Shown here: in pieces, positions 7,759-14,274 of the stretch
Numbering within the stretch: position 1 is the first letter of the stretch
Layout: every line of letters starts with the position of its first letter
Assembly: GCA_964568355.1 (NCBI GenBank)
Contig: CAZMRK010000120.1
Coordinates: 1 to 14,515, forward strand
DNA from: JAJPJX01 sp964568355
Lineage (GTDB): Bacteria > Acidobacteriota > Terriglobia > Bryobacterales > Bryobacteraceae
Direction: 5' to 3'
DNA length: 14,515 nt
Notes under the pieces: generated by a model
Told to the model about the DNA's origin: nothing
Database searches by the model: none
What the model saw: only the letters and a program-made list of their open reading frames with translations
Program-made: the position numbers and the translations under genes

Positions 7759-8655
7759 ATGAAATGTCCATTTCTCCAACAGGCACGAGTTCAGTATTGC
7801 CGGAATTCCGTATTCCGCAAAATGATCGTGCCCACGCCTGAGAACGTGGCCGGGGAACGGTGCTCTTCCATCAGGCACAAAAGCTGCCCGGAGTATCGGG
7901 CCGAGGGGCCGGACGGCGCCTCGGTGTGCCCATTCCTGGAGAGCGCCTGGGTGGATTATTGCGCGGCGGCCTCGGTGCGAAAGTACGTGCCGCACTCCGA
8001 ATCCCTCTTCTCCCGCTGCCTGGGCGACCAATACCGGTATTGCGATGCCTACCTCCGGCAGACCGAAGCTGCCGGCGCCGGACCAAGCCTGGAAGCCAGA
8101 GAAGATGTCGTGCAGGGGATCCGCGTGCCGAACTGGCTGTTTTACGCCCCGAATCACCTCTGGCTGGATGTAGCCGAAGACGGAAGCTGCCATGTCGGCG
8201 TGGACGGCTTCCTGGCGAGGATACTGGGGCGCGTCGAGCGGGTCACTTTTGTGACGCAGCGAGGCATCGATTGGGCGTCTGCCGTCCTGCTGGCAGCGGG
8301 AGTGGACGTACAGGTCGTCTTTCCAAATCCGCTCACCGTGACCGCATGGAATACGAATCTGCGCAACGATCCGGAATCGCTCACCGCGGACCCCTACCGG
8401 CGCGGCTGGTTGTTCGAAGGCGCGCAGCCGGTTTGTACGGGACTGATTCCCGGCACCGAGGGGTGCAAGTGGATCGAGCGGGAGGTAGAACGGCTCGGAG
8501 CCTTCGCGCGCGAGCGGCTGGTGCCGGGCCTGCCGGGAGCTTCCATGGCAGACGGAGGCGCGTTCGATCCGCGCTTCCTGGAGCACCTGGATCGGGAGGA
8601 GAAATACCAGTTGCTACACGAATTCTGTTCGCCTTACGCGAAGAGGCAGTCATGA
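7759..8655 (+). CDS. Cys-rich GcvH-like protein without lipoyl lysine (soluble)
   Basis: A 298-residue protein with three parts. The N-terminal part is a tandem Cys module: C3, C14, C35, C43 and again C57, C68, C87, C95 (C-X10-C-X18/20-C-X7-C), each copy opening with CPFL, with R-K and V-P shared further on. Residues about 124-222 resemble the glycine cleavage H-protein: NWLFYAPNHLWLDV matches its Y-x-x-x-H-x-W start, and DPYRRGWL (211-218) matches its PYGxGW end. The lipoyl lysine (ESVKA in true H-proteins) is missing: counting back from P189, the site falls on G181, and there is no Lys between 161 and 189. The C-terminal part (about 236-298) is helical with ASMADGG (261-267). No signal peptide or membrane helix is seen, so it is likely cytoplasmic. 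AGGTGG at 7747-7752 precedes the ATG, and the stop overlaps the cytochrome start by 4 bp. The function is unknown; the Cys quartets may bind metal or Fe-S clusters. Confidence 0.82.
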   Translation: MKCPFLQQARVQYCRNSVFRKMIVPTPENVAGERCSSIRHKSCPEYRAEGPDGASVCPFLESAWVDYCAAASVRKYVPHSESLFSRCLGDQYRYCDAYLRQTEAAGAGPSLEAREDVVQGIRVPNWLFYAPNHLWLDVAEDGSCHVGVDGFLARILGRVERVTFVTQRGIDWASAVLLAAGVDVQVVFPNPLTVTAWNTNLRNDPESLTADPYRRGWLFEGAQPVCTGLIPGTEGCKWIEREVERLGAFARERLVPGLPGASMADGGAFDPRFLEHLDREEKYQLLHEFCSPYAKRQS

Positions 8656-9212
8656 AGAACGGCGGCAAATTATGGTTTCCCGCGGGCCTGCTGATGAGCT
8701 TGGGCCTGGGGTGGTTCGGCTTTCCGCAGGTGCTCTACCGGAAAACTCCACAGCCGGTGCAGTTCAGCCACCGGGTACATGCCGAGAAGGGCGGGATGAA
8801 ATGCGACGACTGCCATGCTCTGCGGGAAGACGGCAGCTTTACCGGCATTCCCAGGATTGAAAAATGCGCCGAGTGCCACAGTTCCGCCCTCGGCACTACC
8901 GCCGCGGAGAAGACCGTAGTCGAGCAGTATGTCGCCAGGAACCGCGAGATCCCCTGGCTGGTCTACGCGCGCCAGCCGGATAACGTGTACTTCTCCCATG
9001 CGCCGCACTTGAAGGTGGCCAAGCTGACCTGCGAGCAATGTCATCACGGCCAGGGATCCACCGATACGCTGCGCGTCTACGAGGAAGACCGCCTCAGCGG
9101 CTACAGCCGCGACGTTCGCGGCAGCGATCGGGGCAAGCGCATGGCGACCTGCGAGCAATGCCACGGAACCCACGGATTCACACAGCAGGGCTGCCTGGAG
9201 TGTCACAAGTAG
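8652..9212 (+). CDS. Pentahaem cytochrome c subunit (QrcA/ActA-like)
   Basis: A 186-residue multihaem cytochrome c, c3/c7-like. There are five CXXCH sites, at residues 51-55 (CDDCH), 72-76 (CAECH), 127-131 (CEQCH), 167-171 (CEQCH) and 181-185 (CLECH). The two FSH elements (QFSHRVH near 37-43, YFSHAPH near 113-119) are typical of bis-His haem ligation in this fold. An N-terminal hydrophobic helix (about 8-24) probably acts as an uncleaved anchor, placing the haems outside the membrane. The frame is open from further upstream, but ATG 8652, overlapping the preceding TGA, begins the export helix. QrcA of Desulfovibrio is hexahaem and ActA of alternative complex III is pentahaem, so this subunit has the ActA haem count in a Qrc-like gene order. 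It likely exchanges electrons with soluble periplasmic cytochromes. Confidence 0.9.
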   Translation: MKNGGKLWFPAGLLMSLGLGWFGFPQVLYRKTPQPVQFSHRVHAEKGGMKCDDCHALREDGSFTGIPRIEKCAECHSSALGTTAAEKTVVEQYVARNREIPWLVYARQPDNVYFSHAPHLKVAKLTCEQCHHGQGSTDTLRVYEEDRLSGYSRDVRGSDRGKRMATCEQCHGTHGFTQQGCLECHK

Positions 9213-9225
9213 GAGGAATGGGGAA

Positions 9226-11325
9226 ATGAAACTCGGACGTCGCGACCTGTTCAAATTCGCAGCCGGTTCCGCCGCGGGAGTGGTCTTTACTCCGGTGCCG
9301 TGGAAGCTGCTGGAAGACTCGGCGCTGTGGTCGCAGAACTGGTCCTGGATCCCCAGGCCGCCGCGCGGTGAGATTCGCGCGAAATTCACCACCTGCACCC
9401 TCTGCGCGGCCGCCTGCGGCGTGCGGGTTCGAACCGTGATCGATCAGCCGGTCGGGCTGGCGGGAGTAGCAGGACACCCGGCAAACGACGGTACGCTGTG
9501 TGCGTTGGGCTTGGCGGGACACCACCTGCCGTATCATCCGATGCGCGTGACCCAGCCGTTGCGGCGGGGCCGGCCGGTTACGCTGGACGCTGCGGCCGCG
9601 GCCATCGGCAAGGCCCTGGCAGAGCTTGGCAGCAACGGCAAGGAACACGTGGCGGTGCTCGATGAGCGGCCGGGACGCACGGCCTCCTGGCTTTACCGGC
9701 GCCTGCTGGCGGGGATCCCCAATGGCCTCTACCTGCGCCCGCCGGCGCGCGAAAGCGCCACGCTGGAAGCGGCGGCAGCGATGCTGGACGCTCCCCCTGG
9801 ACCGTTGGGCTTCGACCTCGCTCAGGTCCGCACGATTTTGAGCTTCGGCGCGCCGTTGCTGGATGGCTGGGGTTCGCCCGCACGCATCCTGCAGCATCGC
9901 CGCCAGTTCCAGATCGTCCAGGCGGAGACCCGGCAATCGCGCACGGCGGCGCTGGCCGATCGCTGGCTGCCGATCCGGCCGGGTACCGAAGCCGCCCTCG
10001 CTCTGGGCCTGGCGTACGTCATGGCCGAAGAGCGCCTGCTCGATCCGGCGGCGGTCTCTCACGCTCAGGACTTCGCCGCCTTCGAACAGGTCGCGGCGCA
10101 CTTCCGTCCGGAGCGCGCGGCGGAGTTAACCGGGTTGACCGCCGAAACAATCGTCGAGACCGCCCGTTTTGTGGCGAGCCACCGTCCGGCCGTTGCCATC
10201 GGCGGTGGAGATCCCGGCGGCGGACCGCTGGGGCGCGAAGAGGAGACGGCCATCGCCGGCCTGAATCTGCTGCTGGGCGGTTGTGGGCAGGACGGGGGCA
10301 TCATCCGGCGCCGCGCCGTCCCCGTGCCGCGGGAGTGGACCGCAAACGCGCTGCCGGTGACCGAGATCGCCGGCGTACCGGATGGCTCTCTGCGCGTCCT
10401 GTTCCTCGATTCCGCCGTGGCGGGCGATGCGCTGCCCTGGAGCCTGGTGGAAAAGAAGCTGACCGGCGCCGATGCACTGGTGGTGAGCTTTGCGGCGTAT
10501 CGCGCAGGCTATGCGGAACACGCCGACTACCTGATTCCGGCGCCGATGTACTTGGAATCGGCTCAGGACGTGCCTGCGCCCGATGACGCCGAAGTGGCTT
10601 CGTTCAGCCTCTCTCCCGCGCTCCTTACCCCGCCCGCCGGCGTCGTCGAGCCGGTAGAGTTTCTGGGGCGCGTATTGGCGAAACCGGTGAAGCTGGCAGA
10701 CGAGATCCAGAGCCGCGTTCAGGCCGTATATGCGGGCAAGACCGGCCGCCTGTTCTCCTACAGCGATGAAAAGTCCGTGGCGTTGACCGAGGTTGCCTCC
10801 GCCGAGGAGTTCGGAAAAGCGCTCGTCGCGGGCGGCTGCTGGATCGACGAGAAAGCGCCCGCCGCCGCGACTCCGAAGTTTCGCCTGTTGGGAAAAGACA
10901 AAACCGGCGCGGAACGGCTGATCGCTGCGGGACGCGGCCGTCTGTACGACAGTGAAGACCGCGCGCGGCAGTTTCCCCTCTTGCTTCTGCCCTTCGGATG
11001 GAGGGGCGCGACCGGGAACGCCGTGTTGTCTCCGGTCATGACCAAGGTCTACCAGGAGTCCGGTTTGCGCAGAGTAGGGAACCAGGCCGTGCTCCATCCG
11101 GAAACGGGCAAGGCCTGCGGCTTGACTCACGGCTGCCGCGCCGTGGTCGAGACCGAGTGTGGATCCTGCGGTGTCTCGGTATCGCTGGATGCCGCGATCA
11201 TGCCGGGCGTGATTCAGGTGGCGGTGGGGCCGGGAAATCCGCGGGCGCCGCAGATCCTGGATGTCTGCCGGCCGCAAGATGGTGCGATCTGGCGCGTGGC
11301 GCGTGCGCGGATCGGGAGGGCATAG
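9226..11325 (+). CDS. Molybdopterin-oxidoreductase-like subunit (QrcB-like)
   Basis: A 699-residue periplasmic subunit of the DMSO-reductase superfamily, the size of QrcB. The N-terminus has a twin-arginine signal (GRRDLFKFAAGSAAG, residues 4-18), so it is probably exported folded by Tat, perhaps carrying the ferredoxin subunit with it. A [4Fe-4S] motif follows: C57, C60, C64 and C92 (C-X2-C-X3-C-X27-C). The Lys that usually sits two residues after the fourth Cys is Leu here (C92-A-L-G), and no Cys that could be the Mo ligand follows in the expected region. Family members in Qrc and alternative complex III lack molybdenum, so this is probably a structural or electron-transfer subunit rather than an enzyme. 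The LSFGAPLLDGW segment near 204-214 also resembles that group. AGGAGG at 9211-9216 precedes the start. The frame is clean throughout. Confidence 0.88.
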   Translation: MKLGRRDLFKFAAGSAAGVVFTPVPWKLLEDSALWSQNWSWIPRPPRGEIRAKFTTCTLCAAACGVRVRTVIDQPVGLAGVAGHPANDGTLCALGLAGHHLPYHPMRVTQPLRRGRPVTLDAAAAAIGKALAELGSNGKEHVAVLDERPGRTASWLYRRLLAGIPNGLYLRPPARESATLEAAAAMLDAPPGPLGFDLAQVRTILSFGAPLLDGWGSPARILQHRRQFQIVQAETRQSRTAALADRWLPIRPGTEAALALGLAYVMAEERLLDPAAVSHAQDFAAFEQVAAHFRPERAAELTGLTAETIVETARFVASHRPAVAIGGGDPGGGPLGREEETAIAGLNLLLGGCGQDGGIIRRRAVPVPREWTANALPVTEIAGVPDGSLRVLFLDSAVAGDALPWSLVEKKLTGADALVVSFAAYRAGYAEHADYLIPAPMYLESAQDVPAPDDAEVASFSLSPALLTPPAGVVEPVEFLGRVLAKPVKLADEIQSRVQAVYAGKTGRLFSYSDEKSVALTEVASAEEFGKALVAGGCWIDEKAPAAATPKFRLLGKDKTGAERLIAAGRGRLYDSEDRARQFPLLLLPFGWRGATGNAVLSPVMTKVYQESGLRRVGNQAVLHPETGKACGLTHGCRAVVETECGSCGVSVSLDAAIMPGVIQVAVGPGNPRAPQILDVCRPQDGAIWRVARARIGRA

Positions 11326-11327
11326 TC

Positions 11328-12104
11328 ATGGAGATTCCAAAAAAGAAGGCGGCCCGCTATGGCATGGTCATCGACCTGGATCGCTGCACCGGTTGCGGTG
11401 CCTGCATGGTCGCGTGCGCGGTGGAGAACAACGTGCCGCCGGCCCATGCCGGCGCTACCGATCGGACCGGCATCACCTGGATCCGCGTCTACCAGATTCA
11501 GAACGGAGCTTCGTTTCCGGACAACCGCACGGCGTTTCTCCCGTTGATGTGCCAGCAGTGCGGCCACGACACGCCGTGTTTTTCGGTCTGCCCGCAGCAG
11601 GCAGTCGATATCGACCCCGCTACCGGAATCGTAGGCCAGATGCCGCAGCGCTGCCTCGGCTGCCGCTACTGTATGACGGCCTGCCCCTATCACGCCCGCT
11701 ACTTCAACTGGTGGGATCCGGTTTGGCCCAAGGGAATGGAAAAGACCTTGAATCCGGAGATCGCGCCCCGTATGCGCGGAGTCGTGGAGAAATGTAATTT
11801 CTGCCAGGGCCGTTTGCATGCCGCTCGGGAGCGCGCGGCAGCGGCGGGCAAAACTACCTTCGATCCGCAGGACTATGTGCCCGCCTGCGTGGAAGCCTGT
11901 CCGGCGCGCGCCATCACCTTCGGCGACCTGGCGGATCCCACCAGCGAAGTCGCCCGGTGCGCGCAGGACGGCCAGACGTTTCGCCTGCTCGAACGGCTGG
12001 GAACCGAGCCCAAGGTCTATTACCGTTCCGAGCGGCGCTGGGTTCACGAGGCGGCCCAGCAAGGTCTTACAAAACCGGGCAAGAAAGAGGATATCCGTGG
12101 ATAA
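11328..12104 (+). CDS. Four-cluster ferredoxin subunit (QrcC/NrfC/PsrB-like)
   Basis: A 258-residue iron-sulfur electron-transfer subunit. It has sixteen cysteines in four groups: 20/23/26/30, 75/78/84/88, 109/112/115/119, and 156/159 with 187/191. This is the standard arrangement of DmsB/NrfC/PsrB-type proteins and can bind up to four cubane clusters. There is no signal peptide, so export probably depends on the Tat signal of the preceding subunit. The frame stays open to 10998, but that part is antiparallel to nothing real and overlaps the Mo-like subunit. ATG 11328 was chosen because it has GGGAGGG at 11314-11320 seven bases upstream and a proper ferredoxin start (RYGMVIDLDRC). The end overlaps the NrfD-type gene by 8 bp. 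It should wire the cytochrome/Mo-like subunits to the quinone site. Confidence 0.92.
   Translation: MEIPKKKAARYGMVIDLDRCTGCGACMVACAVENNVPPAHAGATDRTGITWIRVYQIQNGASFPDNRTAFLPLMCQQCGHDTPCFSVCPQQAVDIDPATGIVGQMPQRCLGCRYCMTACPYHARYFNWWDPVWPKGMEKTLNPEIAPRMRGVVEKCNFCQGRLHAARERAAAAGKTTFDPQDYVPACVEACPARAITFGDLADPTSEVARCAQDGQTFRLLERLGTEPKVYYRSERRWVHEAAQQGLTKPGKKEDIRG
12086..12091 (+). promoter_or_regulatory. Ribosome binding site deciding the GTG start of the NrfD-like gene
   Basis: AGAGGA, inside the end of the ferredoxin gene, lies 5 bases before GTG 12097. It supports that start over the much longer open frame reaching back to 11818. Confidence 0.65.
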
Positions 12105-13365
12105 GGAATTGATTCTGCGCGGCGTTCGGCGCTGCCCTCCGCGGCAGTTCCTGTTATGGCTGCTGCCCTGGGTGGCCCTGCTGGCCTTCGGTGTGTACGC
12201 GGCGGCGTTGTGCCTCATCAAAGGTCTGAATCAGACCAATATGGACAACCGGTTTGCGTTCGGGTTGTGGATTTTTCTGGATCTTACGGTGATCGCGCTC
12301 GGCGCGGGGGCCTTTTTTACCGGCTTTCTGCTCTATATTCTGAAACGCCACGAACTCAAGGCGGTCATCAACAGCGCTGTCGTGATCGGCTTTGTGTGCT
12401 ATAGCGGAGCGGTGGCGGTGCTGCTCGTGGATGTGGGGCAGCCGCTGCGCGCCTGGTTCACCTTCTGGCATCCCAACGTGCACTCCATGCTGACCGAAGT
12501 GACCTTCTGCATCACCTGCTACCTGACCGTCTTGGCCATCGAGTATCTGCCGATTCTGTTGAAGAATCGAAAACTGCGGCAGGTGCCCTCCTTCCTGGTG
12601 CTGGAATTTGAGCTGCATAAGCTCATGTACGTCCTGGCGGGCGTGGGGACGTTTCTCTCCTTCTTCCATCAGGGATCGTTGGGAGGGCTGTATGGCGTGC
12701 TGCGCGGCCGTCCCTTCGCCTTTCGCGAGGGCTTTGCCATCTGGCCTTCCACGTTCTTTCTCTTTATCCTTTCGGCCGCCGCCGCCGGGCCCGCGTTCCT
12801 GCTGCTCATCACCTGGCTGGTATCGAAGATCTCGCGCAAGCGTCTGGTGAAGCCGGAAGTACTGCAACTGCTGGGGCGGATTTCGGGCACGCTGCTCATC
12901 GTCTACGTGCTGGCCAAGGCCATCGACACGCTGGTCTGGATCAACAATACGGCGCCTTCCCGGGGATTCGCGGCGGAGCAATTCTACGAGCAGAAGCCGT
13001 TCGGCACCTGGATCCTGTTCGTCGAGATTGTGTTGTTTGGCCTGGTGCCGGCCCTGATCCTGTTGAAAGACTCGCTGAGGCGCCGCACCGGATGGCTGGT
13101 GAGCGCGGCGCTGCTGGTGTGCGGCGGCATCGCCTTGAACCGTTTTGTGCTGACCATCCAGACCCTGGCGCTGCCGACGCTGCCGTTCGATCCGTTTCTT
13201 TCTTACTTGCCGAGCTGGCAGGAGGTAGGCACGTTTCTGGCTGTGGTCGCCTATGGCGTAGTGCTGTATTCGCTTTCGTTCCGCTATCTTCCTCTGTTTC
13301 CCCAGGAGCGCGAGTTAGCGGAGCAACAGGAACTTGTGGAGGTATCCAGTGTTTCCGGGAATTGA
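12097..13365 (+). CDS. NrfD/PsrC-family membrane subunit (QrcD-like)
   Basis: A 422-residue integral membrane protein with about ten hydrophobic helices (roughly 17-42, 53-82, 90-112, 129-155, 173-192, 215-240, 255-280, 300-324, 331-350 and 383-405). This matches the ten-helix NrfD type of Qrc and alternative complex III rather than the eight-helix PsrC type. Such subunits hold the quinone site near the periplasmic face and may take part in proton translocation. Conserved-looking polar residues sit inside or beside helices, for example DVGQPLRAW near 111-119 and ELHKLMY near 171-177. The GTG start is supported by AGAGGA upstream and overlaps the ferredoxin stop by 8 bp. The last 17 bp overlap the second GcvH-like gene. 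It is the only NrfD-type gene here, unlike alternative complex III with ActC and ActF. Confidence 0.9.
   Translation: MDKELILRGVRRCPPRQFLLWLLPWVALLAFGVYAAALCLIKGLNQTNMDNRFAFGLWIFLDLTVIALGAGAFFTGFLLYILKRHELKAVINSAVVIGFVCYSGAVAVLLVDVGQPLRAWFTFWHPNVHSMLTEVTFCITCYLTVLAIEYLPILLKNRKLRQVPSFLVLEFELHKLMYVLAGVGTFLSFFHQGSLGGLYGVLRGRPFAFREGFAIWPSTFFLFILSAAAAGPAFLLLITWLVSKISRKRLVKPEVLQLLGRISGTLLIVYVLAKAIDTLVWINNTAPSRGFAAEQFYEQKPFGTWILFVEIVLFGLVPALILLKDSLRRRTGWLVSAALLVCGGIALNRFVLTIQTLALPTLPFDPFLSYLPSWQEVGTFLAVVAYGVVLYSLSFRYLPLFPQERELAEQQELVEVSSVSGN
13338..13342 (+). promoter_or_regulatory. Ribosome binding site deciding the start of the anchored GcvH-like gene
   Basis: GGAGG, inside the 3' end of the NrfD-type gene, lies 6 bases before GTG 13349. 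It favours that start over TTG 13334, which would lie before the site. Confidence 0.7.
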
Positions 13366-14176
13366 AGGATTCCATTGGACGATAGGGCATGTGACGTTTC
13401 TGGGCATCTTTTATGTCGTGGTGCTCATGATCGCGGCCACGGCCGCGCTCGCCCTATGGCGGGCCGTACGGGATCGCCGGGCCAGGAGGACCGAAACCAT
13501 CGCCTGGAAGGTGAACTTTCACGACCTCCCCGCGCTGGATCGTGTCTGCCGGCACGTCTTTACCGGCGAATTTCGGCAACGCTTCTGCGACCATGAGTTG
13601 GACTGCCGCCAGTGCCGTGTCCACAAGCGGCTACTGGAAAAGCATCCTCCGCGGGAGGTCCACGAGGAAGCGCTGGTAGCTGGCTTACACGTGCCCGCCG
13701 ACCGCCTCTATCACCGCGGGCACACCTGGGTGCGCCAGGAGCAGGATGGCACGGTCACCGTGGGCCTGGACGAGCTTGCCGCGCGTCTGGTCGGCGAGCC
13801 GGAGGCCGTCGAGTTGCCCGCGGCCGGTACCGGGCTCGCGGTCAACGGAACGGGCTGGCATCTGCGCCGGCGCGGTTCGGACGTACGCGTGCTTTCGCCT
13901 GTCGACGGAGAAGTGATAGCCACGGGCGGCCCCGAAGCCGGCTGGTATCTGAAACTGAAACCGGCGGGCGGCAAGCTGGATGCGCGCCATCTGCTCCGGC
14001 CGGACGAAGCCGTGCCCTGGCTGCGGCGCGAGATCGAGCGCCTGCAAGCGTCCCTCAGCGGAGGCCGGCTCAGCACCAGCCTGGCCGATGGAGGCGTACT
14101 GGTGGAAGATCTCTCCCGGGCAATTCCGGACCAAAACTGGGAAGCCATCTGCGGAGACGTCTTCCTCCAGGTCTGA
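13349..14176 (+). CDS. Membrane-anchored Cys-rich GcvH-like protein without lipoyl lysine
   Basis: A 275-residue protein. One membrane helix (about 13-37) is followed by a basic stretch (RAVRDRRARR), so the large domain should face the cytoplasm. Next comes a Cys motif, C67, C80, C86, C89 (C-X12-C-X5-C-X2-C, within RFCDHELDCRQCRVH). Residues about 118-205 are GcvH-like: LYHRGHTWVRQ, VELPAAGT and LSPVDGEVI line up with the H-protein start, middle and sandwich strand. The lipoyl lysine is absent; the P184-anchored position is G176, preceded by RRR, and there is no Lys from 150 to 184. The C-terminal part has WLRREIERL and TSLADGG (243-249), resembling the end of the upstream GcvH-like protein, so the two are probably paralogues with different N-termini. 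It is the last gene of the operon, overlapping the NrfD-type gene by 17 bp. The function is unknown; I infer a cytoplasmic-side subunit of the complex. Confidence 0.82.
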   Translation: MFPGIEGFHWTIGHVTFLGIFYVVVLMIAATAALALWRAVRDRRARRTETIAWKVNFHDLPALDRVCRHVFTGEFRQRFCDHELDCRQCRVHKRLLEKHPPREVHEEALVAGLHVPADRLYHRGHTWVRQEQDGTVTVGLDELAARLVGEPEAVELPAAGTGLAVNGTGWHLRRRGSDVRVLSPVDGEVIATGGPEAGWYLKLKPAGGKLDARHLLRPDEAVPWLRREIERLQASLSGGRLSTSLADGGVLVEDLSRAIPDQNWEAICGDVFLQV

Positions 14177-14274
14177 GCTCCATAGCGCCCGGTTCATCGG
14201 CCCGCGCCGGCAAAGCAGTAAAATCAAACGGTACCTTTTCCTGACTGCCGCGTCGTTCGCCAAAGGGAGGTTTG

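Noticed and set aside
9226..11325. A catalytic molybdenum enzyme such as formate dehydrogenase, nitrate reductase or polysulfide reductase
   Set aside because: The usual Lys after the Fe-S motif and a Cys/Sec Mo ligand are missing, and the pentahaem-cytochrome/NrfD context fits Qrc/ACIII-type subunits, which lack molybdenum.
7759..14176. The GcvH-like genes as part of a glycine cleavage system or a lipoate-dependent sHdr system
   Set aside because: Neither domain has the lipoyl lysine, both have extra Cys-rich N-termini, and there are no gcvT, gcvP, lipoate-ligase or Hdr genes in the window.
14177..14274. CGGC-CCGC-GCCG hairpin as terminator after the redox operon
   Set aside because: A 4-bp stem in GC-rich sequence with no T-run after it; such stems are expected by chance here.
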